Source of the DNA: Gammaproteobacteria bacterium
Lineage (GTDB): Bacteria > Pseudomonadota > Gammaproteobacteria > Steroidobacterales > Steroidobacteraceae
Length of the DNA stretch: 45,348 nucleotides
NCBI GenBank assembly: GCA_027452045.1
Contig: DAIDHH010000152.1
Location: 1-45,348, forward strand
Reading direction: 5' to 3'
Under the pieces are notes generated by a model that did not search any database, was not told the DNA's origin, and worked only from the letters and a program-made list of their open reading frames with translations. The translations under genes and the position numbers were made by a program. Shown piece after piece: positions 1 to 7,864 of the stretch. The stretch's first letter is position 1. Each line of letters begins with the position of its first letter.

Positions 1-23
1 CCGAATTTGCTTCGGCGGGTTTT
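1..23 (+). terminator. 3' part of a rho-independent terminator
   Basis: CCGAA (1-5) pairs with TTCGG (11-15) around a short loop. The run CGGG and four T follow. The downstream CGGG should pair with bases before the window, so the left arm is cut by the window edge. It probably ends the gene upstream of the tRNA. Confidence 0.5.
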
Positions 24-95
24 CAATTGACAGCTCTCATGGCCATGCGTAGATTTCGCCGCCTCGCCAGCGAGGCACTCATGCCGAGCGACCCT

Positions 96-180
<85 letters not shown>

Positions 181-617
181 TAATTTCTATATTTTTCAAT
201 AATTTAGTTCCATTTCTGAGTTCGGCTTGCGCAGCATTGCGCGAGACCTGAGCGGATCCGTGCAACGCCGGAATTGCCCTTGTTCTTCGTTTTCTCGCCA
301 CGCCATCCTACCAGAGGTTGACGGAGGCAATCCGGGGGGATTCCCAGTGAGAAGCCTGCGGTCGCCTGGCGCGAGTGCAATGGCAAACCTCAAACCGCCT
401 CGAGGGCAATCTGCCTGACGCGCGGCGCGGAATCGCAAGGCTCGACCTCGCGCGGCCCATCCCCCCGGGCGATGCGTCGATCAGCCCCTGACTGACCCGA
501 TCCCTGCAGATCTCCAAGAGCCGGTTGACCTACATTTTGACTTCGTTGGTCATCCGGTTTAGGATCCGGGTTGACCAACCTCTGTGATTTGTAGGTCATC
601 TCCAGGAGCACCTCCCG
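181..617. other. Intergenic stretch between tRNA-Leu and the nucleotidyltransferase gene
   Basis: These 437 bases hold no convincing gene. The first 35 are strongly AT-rich, unlike the surroundings. Short open frames on both strands lack recognisable protein character. The end contains a nested inverted repeat (524-600) and the ribosome binding site AGGAG at 604-608. Confidence 0.6.
524..600. promoter_or_regulatory. Nested inverted repeat with four 10-bp half-sites, candidate operator
   Basis: Four related 10-mers occur at 524 (GTTGACCTAC), 545 (GTTGGTCATC), 570 (GTTGACCAAC) and 591 (GTAGGTCATC), spaced 21, 25 and 21 bp. They form nested palindromes. TGACCTACA (526-534) pairs exactly with TGTAGGTCA (590-598), GTTGGTCA (545-552) with TGACCAAC (572-579), and CCGG (554-557) with CCGG (566-569). 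It lies just before the ribosome binding site of the gene at 618, so an operator or an RNA hairpin in its leader are both possible. The regulator is unknown. Confidence 0.5.
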
Positions 618-1649
618 TTGGAGGAAATCGATCTCGCCGCCCAGACGCTGTTCGCTGAGCTCCTGCAGCGCAGTCTCGATGCCGAATTCGATGCCGAGTA
701 CCGCGAAAACGGCACTTTTGTCCGCAAGACCTCCAAAGGTCGCGAGTACTGGCATTTCCAGTGGCGTGAGGGCGAGAGGATCCGCAATAAGTACGTCGGA
801 CCCGTGAACGATCAGAGCATCACGGATCGCGTGATGCGCTTTTCCAGGTTGAAGGCAGGCTTCAAACGCCGCCAGACCCTCGTCCGCGCGCTCATCGCCG
901 CGGGTCTGCCGACTCCGGATCCGCTCTCGGGCCGCATCGTCGAGGCAATGTGGAAAGCAGGCTTTTTCCGGCTGCGAGGCGTTTTGGTCGGTACGCTCGC
1001 CTTTCAGACGTATGCCGGACTGCTCGGAGTCAAACTGGGTCGTCGACCTCTGATGACACAGGACGCGGATTTCGCACAGTTCTGGGGAATCTCAGAGAAT
1101 ATCGGCGAGAGTCTTGCGCCCCCGATTACGATACTGCGTGGCGTCGACCCGAGCTTCGCGGAGCTGCCGAACCTCGGCGATCCTTTCGTATCGACTCGCT
1201 ATCGAAACGATCGCGACTACCTGGTCGACTTCCTGACTCCCAACCGGGGCTCCGACGAGCATCAAGGCAAGCCGGCAAGGATGAGATCACTTGCCGGCAG
1301 CGGTGCCGAGCCGCTGCGACACCTTGACTTCCTGATCCATCGTCCGCAACGCTCCGTGCTCCTTCACGGCGGAGGCATACCCGTCACGGTTCCACGCGCG
1401 GAGCGATTCGCCGTTCACAAACTCATCGTGGCCGTCGATCGGGTGAACCAGGCAAAATCGGTCAAGGACATTCAACAGGCACAGACGCTGATCGAAGCCC
1501 TCAGCTTCAGGCGACCCGCCGAACTCGCGGACTCATGGAACACCGCATGGGCAGCCGGCAAGCAATGGCGCCGCAAACTCGAATCCGGCAGAGCCAGACT
1601 GCCGGTGGACACGCAAGCCTTGCTCAGCTCGGTTGCAACCGAGAAATAG
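618..1649 (+). CDS. GSU2403-type nucleotidyltransferase-fold protein
   Basis: This 343-residue protein resembles the GSU2403 family of predicted nucleotidyltransferases. The central segment (about residues 110-160) has the family pattern of a GVLVGTLAFQTYAGLLG-like helix-turn followed by TQDADFA, with the acidic pair expected for metal binding. The start is TTG, chosen because AGGAG lies 9 bases upstream. The N-terminal 60 residues are charged and probably helical. Substrate and partner are unknown. Some relatives of this fold are toxins of toxin-antitoxin pairs, and the unusual repeat just upstream would fit an autoregulated gene, but no antitoxin gene is adjacent. The gene sits alone between a tRNA and a damaged alaX, which hints at acquisition. 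Confidence 0.75.
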   Translation: MEEIDLAAQTLFAELLQRSLDAEFDAEYRENGTFVRKTSKGREYWHFQWREGERIRNKYVGPVNDQSITDRVMRFSRLKAGFKRRQTLVRALIAAGLPTPDPLSGRIVEAMWKAGFFRLRGVLVGTLAFQTYAGLLGVKLGRRPLMTQDADFAQFWGISENIGESLAPPITILRGVDPSFAELPNLGDPFVSTRYRNDRDYLVDFLTPNRGSDEHQGKPARMRSLAGSGAEPLRHLDFLIHRPQRSVLLHGGGIPVTVPRAERFAVHKLIVAVDRVNQAKSVKDIQQAQTLIEALSFRRPAELADSWNTAWAAGKQWRRKLESGRARLPVDTQALLSSVATEK

Positions 1650-1845
1650 CTGCGCGCGTGCCCCGCAGGGCTGCCGGTCGAGCATATGGATGAGCAAATC
1701 CGTGTCGTACGCCGCAGCGGCAATGGCATCGGCACGCACCTGCATTTCCCGATAAGCCGGCGGCAGAAGAGCTGAAGCGACAGGCAAAGAGATCCGGGTC
1801 GGGCGCGACCACGGCATGGCATCCGGAGCGCCTCGCGCTCGGCGC

Positions 1846-2088
1846 TCAGGGCGCGAGCACGATCTCCACCCGCCTGTTGCGCTTGCCCTCACTACGGATG
1901 CGCGTGACGCGGATGCCGCCGATTTCCGCGATGTTGCGCACGTGCGTGCCCCGATCGCCGGGCTGCCCTCCGCCCAGGGGATAGAAGATCGTCCGATCGA
2001 GCTCGATGCCCCGCTCGCTCACCTCGAGCACGCGCGCCGCAGCGCTCTTCAGATAGGCATCGTCCCGGTAAAGAAGCTCAGTGCTCAC
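1846..2088 (-). pseudogene. alaX: alaX remnant: alanyl-tRNA editing protein with large internal deletion
   Basis: The frame begins at GTG 2088, with GGAGG about 9 bases upstream, and encodes 80 residues. Residues 1-47 are the usual AlaX/AlaRS editing-domain start, including FYPLGGGQPGDRG. From about residue 47 the sequence is GTHVRNIAEIGGIRVT and then GKRNRRVEI, which is the extreme C-terminus of AlaX, normally introduced by the zinc motif CGGTH. The 130-150 residues between, with the HxxxH motif and the zinc cysteine, are missing, and the reading frame is kept. Full AlaX proteins have about 210-240 residues and hydrolyse Ser- or Gly-mischarged tRNA-Ala. This copy should be inactive for editing. 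The deletion probably used the shared G-rich sequence at the junction. Confidence 0.7.
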
Positions 2089-2122
2089 GCGATCGGCCTC
2101 CGGGCGGCGCGCGCTCAGGGAA

Positions 2123-2416
2123 TCACGCCGAGCGCGTGTCGGCTCTGAGGTCGGCCTTGACGCGCTCGAGCTGCTCCTGCGCGCCGAGCACATCGTTCCT
2201 CTCGATCTGCAGCCGTGCGAGGCCGATCCGCCGCTCGAGGGTCGCCGCCTGAGAGGGGCTGATGCGGTGATCATCCAGATCGGTGGTCGTCTTGGCGTTA
2301 AGCCCGCGCAGCTCGCTGTAGGCCCTCGAGCGCGCACTGAGCTCCAGATGAAATGCGAGCGCCACCACGATGACGCTCAGCCCCGCCGCGATGATGGCCA
2401 AAGTCGCACCCTTCAT
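2123..2416 (-). CDS. Small single-pass membrane or exported protein, unknown function
   Basis: The 97-residue product starts with one hydrophobic segment (about residues 4-24: Ala/Ile/Val/Leu-rich) that could be a membrane anchor or uncleaved signal. The rest is soluble, charged and predicted helical, with heptad-like leucines that could form a coiled coil (residues 55-90). It lies 34 bases upstream of the alaX remnant on the same strand, so the two may be cotranscribed. I do not recognise the family. Confidence 0.55.
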   Translation of the reverse strand: MKGATLAIIAAGLSVIVVALAFHLELSARSRAYSELRGLNAKTTTDLDDHRISPSQAATLERRIGLARLQIERNDVLGAQEQLERVKADLRADTRSA

Positions 2417-2558
2417 GGCGCGAAGTGTAATGGATGGGCGGGCGGGCGCGCCACGCGAAATCAGTCCGCGGCGATCTGACCGGCATCGCCACTGGCTTCA
2501 CCCCGGAATCGACGCGATACTCGCGCCGGTGACTCACTGACCCCTGGTCCGCCGCCCC

Positions 2559-3167
2559 ATGACGAGCGAAAAACCCGGCAAAGTCGCCGCCATCACCCTT
2601 TCCTTCTGGATGCTGAAGGTCATCGCAACGACAGCCGGCGATCTGACGGGCGATGCGCTCTCGATCTCACTCGGCCTCGGCTACCTGCTCGCCCTCATTG
2701 TGGCGCTCGCGGTCACCGCGGCGCTGCTGTTTGCTCAACTGAAGGCGAAGCGATTTCATCCCGGGTTGTACTGGACCCTGATCCTCGCCAGCTCCGCCGC
2801 CGGCGCCGAGATCTCCGACAGCATCGACCGGGCGCTGCACTGGGGAACTCTCGCCGGAACGGGCGCCCTCCTCGTCGGCCTATTGCTCGCGCTTGCGATC
2901 TGGCGCGCCCGCCGCGGCGCGATCCGCTGTAAGGCGATCGAGGATCCCCGGGACGAGCGTTTCTACTGGCTCGCGGCCATTCTCGCCAACAGCTTCGGCT
3001 CCGCGGTGTGCGACCTGATCGGTGAGAAGCTCGGCGTGGGTGTCCTCGGGGGCGCCGCGGTCAATGCCGGCATCCTGGCGCTGCTCGTGCTGCTCCATTA
3101 CACGACCCGCGCCCGCAAGGAGCTCCTCTTCTGGAGCGCGTTCGTGTTCACGCGGATCCCATTCTGA
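2559..3167 (+). CDS. DUF347/COG4705-type integral membrane protein
   Basis: The 202-residue protein has about seven hydrophobic segments and the repeated DUF347 pattern: a Lys near the start of a helix followed by TTxGDxxGD (residues 21-32, ATTAGDLTGDAL). Related SDSID and GSAVCDLIG motifs follow in later repeats. Function is unknown; relatives are annotated as membrane-anchored proteins. The C-terminus is short. Relatives usually continue after the FWxAFxxTR motif with about 20 more residues beginning PxGA; here TRIPF is followed by TGA. It may be a slightly truncated but still folded protein. Confidence 0.75.
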   Translation: MTSEKPGKVAAITLSFWMLKVIATTAGDLTGDALSISLGLGYLLALIVALAVTAALLFAQLKAKRFHPGLYWTLILASSAAGAEISDSIDRALHWGTLAGTGALLVGLLLALAIWRARRGAIRCKAIEDPRDERFYWLAAILANSFGSAVCDLIGEKLGVGVLGGAAVNAGILALLVLLHYTTRARKELLFWSAFVFTRIPF

Positions 3168-3315
3168 GGCACGGGAGCGACGGCATGCGCGGCTGCGCCA
3201 CATTCAGGGCAACGCTCGAGTCAGCGCATTGCGAGTCTCTCCCCCTAATTGCGGATTCCGGGGGGCGGGCCTATCGGCTAGCGTCGCGCGAGGGCTCACA
3301 CCAAGGCAGACGCTC

Positions 3316-4110
3316 ATGGATCTCGGACTCGCCTCAAAAGTCGCACTGGTCACGGGATCCACGGCGGGCATCGGGTTCGCCACCGCCGAAGCGCTGGCCC
3401 GGGAAGGCGCGCGGGTCATCGTCAACGGCCGCACGGAGGAGCGGGTGGAGACCGCGGTCTCCTTGCTGCGCAAGTCCATCGCGCGCTCCGATATCCAGGG
3501 CATTGCCGCGGACGTGGCCACCGCCGAGGGCTGCGCGAGCGTGATCCGCGCTCATCCCGAGGTGGATGTGCTCGTGAACAACATGGGCATATTCGAGCCG
3601 AAAGCCTTCGAGGAGATCCCCGACGTCGACTGGTTGCGCTTCTTCGAGGCCAATGTGCTGAGCGGCGTGCGGCTCTCGCGCCACTATGTGCGCGGCATGC
3701 GCTCCCGCAACTGGGGCCGGATCGTCTTCGTCTCGAGCGAGTCTGGCCTGCAGATTCCGACGGAAATGATCCATTACGGGGTGACCAAGACCGCGCAGCT
3801 CGCCGTGGCGCGCGGCCTCGCCGAGACCCTCACCGGCACCCAGGTGACCGTCAACAGCGTCCTTCCCGGACCGACCTCCTCGGAAGGCGTTGACCGGTTC
3901 GTGGCGCAGATGGCGCACTCGAGCGGCAAGGATGCGGCGACCGTCGAGCACGAGTTCTTCGAGACCGCGCGCCCGACGTCGATCCTCAAGCGTTTCGCCA
4001 CGACCGCCGAGGTGGCCGCGATGATCACTTACGTGTGCAGTGAGCAAGCCTCCGCAACGACCGGCGCGGCGCTGCGGGTCGATGGCGGGGTCGTCCGCGC
4101 CATCGCCTAA
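3316..4110 (+). CDS. SDR-family NAD(P)-dependent oxidoreductase
   Basis: This is a 264-residue classical short-chain dehydrogenase. The dinucleotide motif TGSTAGIG lies at residues 13-20, NNMG near 89-92, the catalytic Ser in VSSESG near 141-146 and the YxxxK pair in YGVTK near 155-159. PGPTSSEGV follows, and a C-terminal DGG near residue 260 is typical of 3-oxoacyl-ACP-reductase-like SDRs. ATG 3316 is chosen because it places the Rossmann motif at the usual distance from the N-terminus. The physiological substrate cannot be told. The gene is monocistronic and converges on the DUF3565 gene. Confidence 0.9.
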   Translation: MDLGLASKVALVTGSTAGIGFATAEALAREGARVIVNGRTEERVETAVSLLRKSIARSDIQGIAADVATAEGCASVIRAHPEVDVLVNNMGIFEPKAFEEIPDVDWLRFFEANVLSGVRLSRHYVRGMRSRNWGRIVFVSSESGLQIPTEMIHYGVTKTAQLAVARGLAETLTGTQVTVNSVLPGPTSSEGVDRFVAQMAHSSGKDAATVEHEFFETARPTSILKRFATTAEVAAMITYVCSEQASATTGAALRVDGGVVRAIA

Positions 4111-4119
4111 GGCACACCC

Positions 4120-4154
4120 CGCCGGCGCCTGCGCCCGGGCGCGCGGCGCCGGCG
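4120..4154. terminator. GC-rich hairpin between convergent genes
   Basis: CGCCGGCGCC (4120-4129) pairs perfectly with GGCGCCGGCG (4145-4154) around a 15-nt loop. It fills the gap between the SDR stop (4110) and the DUF3565 stop (4155). There is no T-run, so it may block polymerases or protect 3' ends rather than act as a classical terminator. Confidence 0.45.
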
Positions 4155-4361
4155 TCAGATTCGATCCTGCGGCTCGCCGCGCTCGCACTTCCTGCACTCG
4201 AGCTCGGTCCCGAGCATGCCGTCGCGGCCTTCCTTCGTGGTGACCCAGGGTCTGAGTGTCCAGGGCGGAACGTGACGCAGGTGCTGATTATGGCCGCACT
4301 CGAGCTCGGCCACCCAATGGCCTTCCTCGTCGAGGTGGTAGCCGGTGATGGGGCGCTTCAC
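4155..4361 (-). CDS. DUF3565 small zinc-ribbon-like protein
   Basis: The 68-residue protein matches the DUF3565 pattern. It opens with GYHLDEEGHWVAELECGH, has RHVPPW and RPWVTTKEGR in the middle, and ends with a CRKC pair. The CGH and CxxC elements could bind zinc. Its function is unknown. It begins 9 bases after the stop of the upstream reductase gene, so the two are likely cotranscribed. Confidence 0.88.
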   Translation of the reverse strand: MKRPITGYHLDEEGHWVAELECGHNQHLRHVPPWTLRPWVTTKEGRDGMLGTELECRKCERGEPQDRI

Positions 4362-4370
4362 GATGAGCGC

Positions 4371-5255
4371 TCAGCCGCGCTCGATGCCCGCATCCGCCGC
4401 CGCGAGCCCCCCGATGGCCGACCAGTCGAGCGCCTCGCCTCCGCGGGCGAGCAGCGCGAGCAGACGGTCGCGGAGCACGCTCGCGAAAGGCAGCGGCACG
4501 CGCAACTCGTCCGCCGCGGCGAGCACCAGGCGGATGTCCTTGTAGCCGAGGGGCGCGGCGAAGCCGGCCGGTTGGAATTTGCCCTCCGCCAGGAGCGCGC
4601 CGTAGTTCTTGTAGAGCGGCACGTTGAAGAGCGTCGAGGTCAGCAGCTCGATGTACGCGTGCGGATCGACACCGCCCTTCTCGACGAGGGCGAGCGCCTC
4701 ACCGAGGGACTCGAGGACGGATGCGATCAGGAAGTTGCCGCTCAGCTTGACGAGGTTGGCGATCTTCGGGATCGGGGAAACGACGAAGGTCCTCTGCCCG
4801 ATCGCCTCGAGGACGGGCATCGCGGCATCGATGGCCCGTTGTTCGCCCGCAGCCACGACGAACAGCTGGCCCGCTGCGGCCACCTCCGGGCGGCCGAATA
4901 CAGGTGCCGAGACGAAACGTTGGCCCGCGGCCGCGTGCCGCTCCGTGAGCTGCTCGGAGCATGCAACGCTCACGGTGCTCGAGCAGATGTGCAGCGCCTG
5001 CGCGGGCAGGCTCTCGAGGATGCCGCCTTTGCCGAAGGCCACCTGCTCGAGCGCCTGGTCATCGGCCAGCATGGTGACCACGGCATCGGCGCGGCAGGCC
5101 GCCGCCACACTGTCGGCCACCGTCGCGCCCTGCGCCGCAAGCGCCCTGCTCTTCTCGGGCGTGCGGTTGAACACCAGGAGCTCGTGGCCGGCTTTGACGA
5201 GATTGACCGCCATGCCCGCGCCCATGCGCCCGAGTCCGATGAATCCGACTTTCAT
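4371..5255 (-). CDS. NAD(P)-dependent beta-hydroxyacid dehydrogenase family protein
   Basis: The 294-residue protein belongs to the 3-hydroxyisobutyrate dehydrogenase / tartronate semialdehyde reductase / glyoxylate reductase family. The N-terminal Rossmann motif is GFIGLGRMGAGMAVNL (residues 4-19). The substrate motif region follows at about 118-130, and the catalytic lysine sits in KLSGNF near residue 170. The C-terminal all-helical domain has a GYKDIRLVL segment. Length is normal for the family. Substrate specificity cannot be assigned. It is followed by the DUF3565 gene and preceded by sixA 18 bases upstream, suggesting a three-gene operon. Confidence 0.9.
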   Translation of the reverse strand: MKVGFIGLGRMGAGMAVNLVKAGHELLVFNRTPEKSRALAAQGATVADSVAAACRADAVVTMLADDQALEQVAFGKGGILESLPAQALHICSSTVSVACSEQLTERHAAAGQRFVSAPVFGRPEVAAAGQLFVVAAGEQRAIDAAMPVLEAIGQRTFVVSPIPKIANLVKLSGNFLIASVLESLGEALALVEKGGVDPHAYIELLTSTLFNVPLYKNYGALLAEGKFQPAGFAAPLGYKDIRLVLAAADELRVPLPFASVLRDRLLALLARGGEALDWSAIGGLAAADAGIERG

Positions 5256-5273
5256 GATGTCTCTCCTTCCAGA

Positions 5274-5771
5274 TCAGCGCAGCGCGCGCAGCAGAGCGGG
5301 CGCGAGAAGCCACCGCAGCCTGGCTGCGCCCGCGCGCGCGAAACCATCGAACGAGAGCCAGGCGATGCCGAATTTCTTGAGCTCGATCCCCTGGGGCCGC
5401 ATCGTGCCAGGCAGACAGTGCGCGATCAGCTGTCCGAGCGCAGGCTGATGACCCACGATCGCGATCCGCTCATCGGGCGCGCCGCGCAGAGCTTGCAACA
5501 GCGCCTCCGCGGAGCCCTCGGGAGAGAGGGCCGCGCACTCGAGCGCCTCGGGCCATCCGGCGACTTCGGTGAGAATGGCCGCCGTCTGCAGGGCCCTCGC
5601 GAGCGGACTCGTCATCAGGCGCTGCGGGCGCTCCGCGACCGCTTTCAGGCCCTGGGCCGCCCGGCGCGCCCGGCTCGCGCCTTCGGGGGTGAGCGGGCGT
5701 GCCCCGTCATCCGGCCATCGCCTGGGGTCGGGCCCGAAGGCGATGGCGTGTCGCACGATCAAGAGCTCCAT
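5274..5771 (-). CDS. sixA: SixA-type phosphohistidine phosphatase
   Basis: The 165-residue protein is a minimal histidine-phosphatase (phosphoglycerate-mutase-like) domain. The N-terminal RHA motif is at residues 7-9 (MELLIVRHAIA). A conserved TSPLARALQTA segment carries the second active-site arginine, and VGHQPALG carries the second histidine near residue 111. E. coli SixA removes phosphate from histidine residues in phosphorelay or phosphotransferase proteins. The target here is unknown. It heads the minus-strand operon with the reductase and DUF3565 genes. Confidence 0.88.
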   Translation of the reverse strand: MELLIVRHAIAFGPDPRRWPDDGARPLTPEGASRARRAAQGLKAVAERPQRLMTSPLARALQTAAILTEVAGWPEALECAALSPEGSAEALLQALRGAPDERIAIVGHQPALGQLIAHCLPGTMRPQGIELKKFGIAWLSFDGFARAGAARLRWLLAPALLRALR

Positions 5772-5838
5772 CCGGGCACCCTACCCAGGATCGGACGCCT
5801 TCACTATCTACCGAAAGCGGGACTTACCGCGATACGGT

Positions 5839-5868
5839 CGCCGGTGTGCCGCCTGCGGCACACCGGCG
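5839..5868. repeat. Perfect 13-bp inverted repeat with 4-nt loop
   Basis: CGCCGGTGTGCCG (5839-5851) pairs with CGGCACACCGGCG (5856-5868) around CCTG. It lies between the divergent sixA and M28 peptidase genes. The compact palindrome looks like a REP-type extragenic element or a leader hairpin. No second copy was noticed in this window. Confidence 0.55.
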
Positions 5869-5989
5869 GCCGTGCCGGGGCGCGAAGGCGGGCACTCCCA
5901 CGATGAACATTTCGTAACCCCCGGGCCGAGGGCGATCCCCGTATCATTACGGCCACCGCCGCACGGCGTAAGCCACGTAGGGTACGCCC

Positions 5990-7864
5990 CTGCCGAGACT
6001 TCCCAACGGGCTGGACGCCATCGGATCGCACGGCCGACCCCGCAGGCGCCGCGCCGCGCTCACCGCCCTGGCCACCCTGCTCGCCTTCGCCCTGACGGGC
6101 TGCCGCGGGCACAGCTCGAGCCCAGGCCCCACCGCCGCGCTGACGACCGCCACGTCGGCCACGCCTCCCCCCATGGCCGTCACCCTCGCCCCGCAGATCA
6201 ACGACGAGGACTTCCTTCGCTACGACAAGGCGCTTTCCTCGGATGCCTTCGAGGGCCGCAAGCCCGCCACCCGGGGCGAGGTGCTGACGACGCGCTACCT
6301 CGTCGATGAGCTCAGGCGCATGCATCTCGAGCCCGGCAACCGCGGCTCGTGGTTCCAGGCCGTGCCGGTGGTCTCGACCCGCCTGCTCGATCCGGCCGTG
6401 CGGCTCAGGGTAAGCCTGCCCCACGGCGTCGAGTCCTTTGCCTACGGCACGGACATGGTGGCGGGCACGCAGCAGGCGCGGCCGCTCGTGGTCCTCAAGA
6501 ACTCCCCCATCGTGTTCATGGGCTACGGGATCGATGCACCCGAGTGGCAGTGGAACGACTACCAGGGCGTGGACGTGCGCGGCAAGACAGTGATCGTGCT
6601 CAGCCACGATCCCGGGGAGGCGACCGGTGATCCACAGCTGTTCAACGGCCGCGCGGCCAGCCGCTACGGCCGGCGCCTCTACAAATACGCCCAGGCGGCG
6701 CGCATGGGCGCCGCGGCCTGCTTCGTCATCCACACCACCGCAGCCTCGGGCCTGCCCTGGACCGCCGTGCGCAACGCCGCGAGCGAGCCGCAGCAGGCTC
6801 TGCCGGCGAGCGCAGCGCCGGGGCCGCGACTCGCGGTAGCGGGCTCGCTCACGCAGGCTGCCGCAGAGAGGCTGTTCCGCGCCGCCGGCGTCAACCTCGA
6901 TACGCTGATGCAAGAGGCGGCCCAGCGCGGCTTTGAGCCCGTCACGCTCGATGCCAGCGCATCGATCACCCTGCGCAGCGCGGTCAGTTATTCGTGGTCC
7001 GACAACGTACTCGCCCTGCTCAAGGGCAGCCGGCACCCCGATCAGGTGGTGATCTACAGTGCCCACTGGGACCAGCTCGGCATGCGGCGCGCGGCGCGCG
7101 GCCGCCCCGAGATCTTCCACGGCGCGATCGACAATGGCAGCGGCCTCGCGGCCCTCCTCGAGATCGCCGACACCTTCGCCCACCGCAAACGTCCCGAGCG
7201 CAGCGTGCTGTTCCTCATGCCGACGCTCGAGGAGGCCGGCCAGGCAGGCTCGCGCTACTACGTCGCGCACCCGGTCTTTCCTCTGGCGAAGACCGTCGCC
7301 GACATCAACATCGACGCGTGGCCGATGCTCGGCCGCGCGCGCGACATGACTGTCTTCGGCGCCGGCCAGTCGCAACTCGAGGATGACCTGCGGCAGATGC
7401 TCGCCCTGCAGGGGCGCACGGCCACGCCCGATGCCGCGCCGCAAAGCGGGATGTATTATCGCTCCGATCAGTACAGCTTCGCCCGCGCGGGCGTGCCGGC
7501 GCTGCTCGCCGGTCCCGGGCTCGACCTGGTCGACGGCGGACGCAGCGCCGGTGAGGCCGCCTCACGGGAGTTCCTGCTGCACCGCTACGCCTCCCCATCC
7601 GATGTGTTCGATCCGCACTGGGACCTGAGCGGCACCCTGGAGGACATTCAAACGCTCTACCAGCTCGGCGAGGATCTCGCCAACAGCGAGCAATGGCCCG
7701 ACTGGTATCCCGGCAGTCCCTACCGCGCGCTGCGCGCGGCCATGCGGGCACGAGAGCGTGAGCTCAAGGCCCGGGCGCCGCGCCCGGGCCCGCATCGCTC
7801 GAGCGCGAAAAGCTCACCTGCCTCACCCGCTCCCACGCGAGCGGCACCGCCTCACGCACGGTGA
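5990..7864 (+). CDS. M28-family metallopeptidase, predicted lipoprotein with CTG start
   Basis: The product is about 624 residues if translation starts at CTG 5990. That start adds an arginine-rich n-region, a hydrophobic stretch and the lipobox LTGC (Cys about residue 38). No ATG, GTG or TTG lies between the upstream in-frame TAG and ATG 6173, and starting at 6173 would discard the signal. A PA-type insert (about 150-270) precedes the M28 core. Metal ligands seen are SAHWDQLG (His, Asp), AIDNGSG (Asp), the EE pair in LEEAGQAGS and NIDAWPM (Asp). The last region reads YRSDQYSF, with Gln where many members have the final His. It likely acts as an aminopeptidase at the cell envelope. The low-complexity tail overlaps the convergent gene by 101 bp. 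Confidence 0.85.
   Translation: MPRLPNGLDAIGSHGRPRRRRAALTALATLLAFALTGCRGHSSSPGPTAALTTATSATPPPMAVTLAPQINDEDFLRYDKALSSDAFEGRKPATRGEVLTTRYLVDELRRMHLEPGNRGSWFQAVPVVSTRLLDPAVRLRVSLPHGVESFAYGTDMVAGTQQARPLVVLKNSPIVFMGYGIDAPEWQWNDYQGVDVRGKTVIVLSHDPGEATGDPQLFNGRAASRYGRRLYKYAQAARMGAAACFVIHTTAASGLPWTAVRNAASEPQQALPASAAPGPRLAVAGSLTQAAAERLFRAAGVNLDTLMQEAAQRGFEPVTLDASASITLRSAVSYSWSDNVLALLKGSRHPDQVVIYSAHWDQLGMRRAARGRPEIFHGAIDNGSGLAALLEIADTFAHRKRPERSVLFLMPTLEEAGQAGSRYYVAHPVFPLAKTVADINIDAWPMLGRARDMTVFGAGQSQLEDDLRQMLALQGRTATPDAAPQSGMYYRSDQYSFARAGVPALLAGPGLDLVDGGRSAGEAASREFLLHRYASPSDVFDPHWDLSGTLEDIQTLYQLGEDLANSEQWPDWYPGSPYRALRAAMRARERELKARAPRPGPHRSSAKSSPASPAPTRAAPPHAR

Noticed and set aside
1846-1900. OmpA-like tail (NRRVEIVL) fused to an AlaX start
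   Set aside because: On closer reading GTHVRNIAEIGG...GKRNRRVEI is the normal AlaX C-terminus, so internal deletion explains the frame without an OmpA fusion.
4272-5906. Plus-strand open frame of 544 codons opposite the reductase and sixA genes
   Set aside because: Its translation is rich in Arg, Ala, Gly, Glu and His without domains, and it is antisense to two well-supported genes. Such frames are common in GC-rich DNA.
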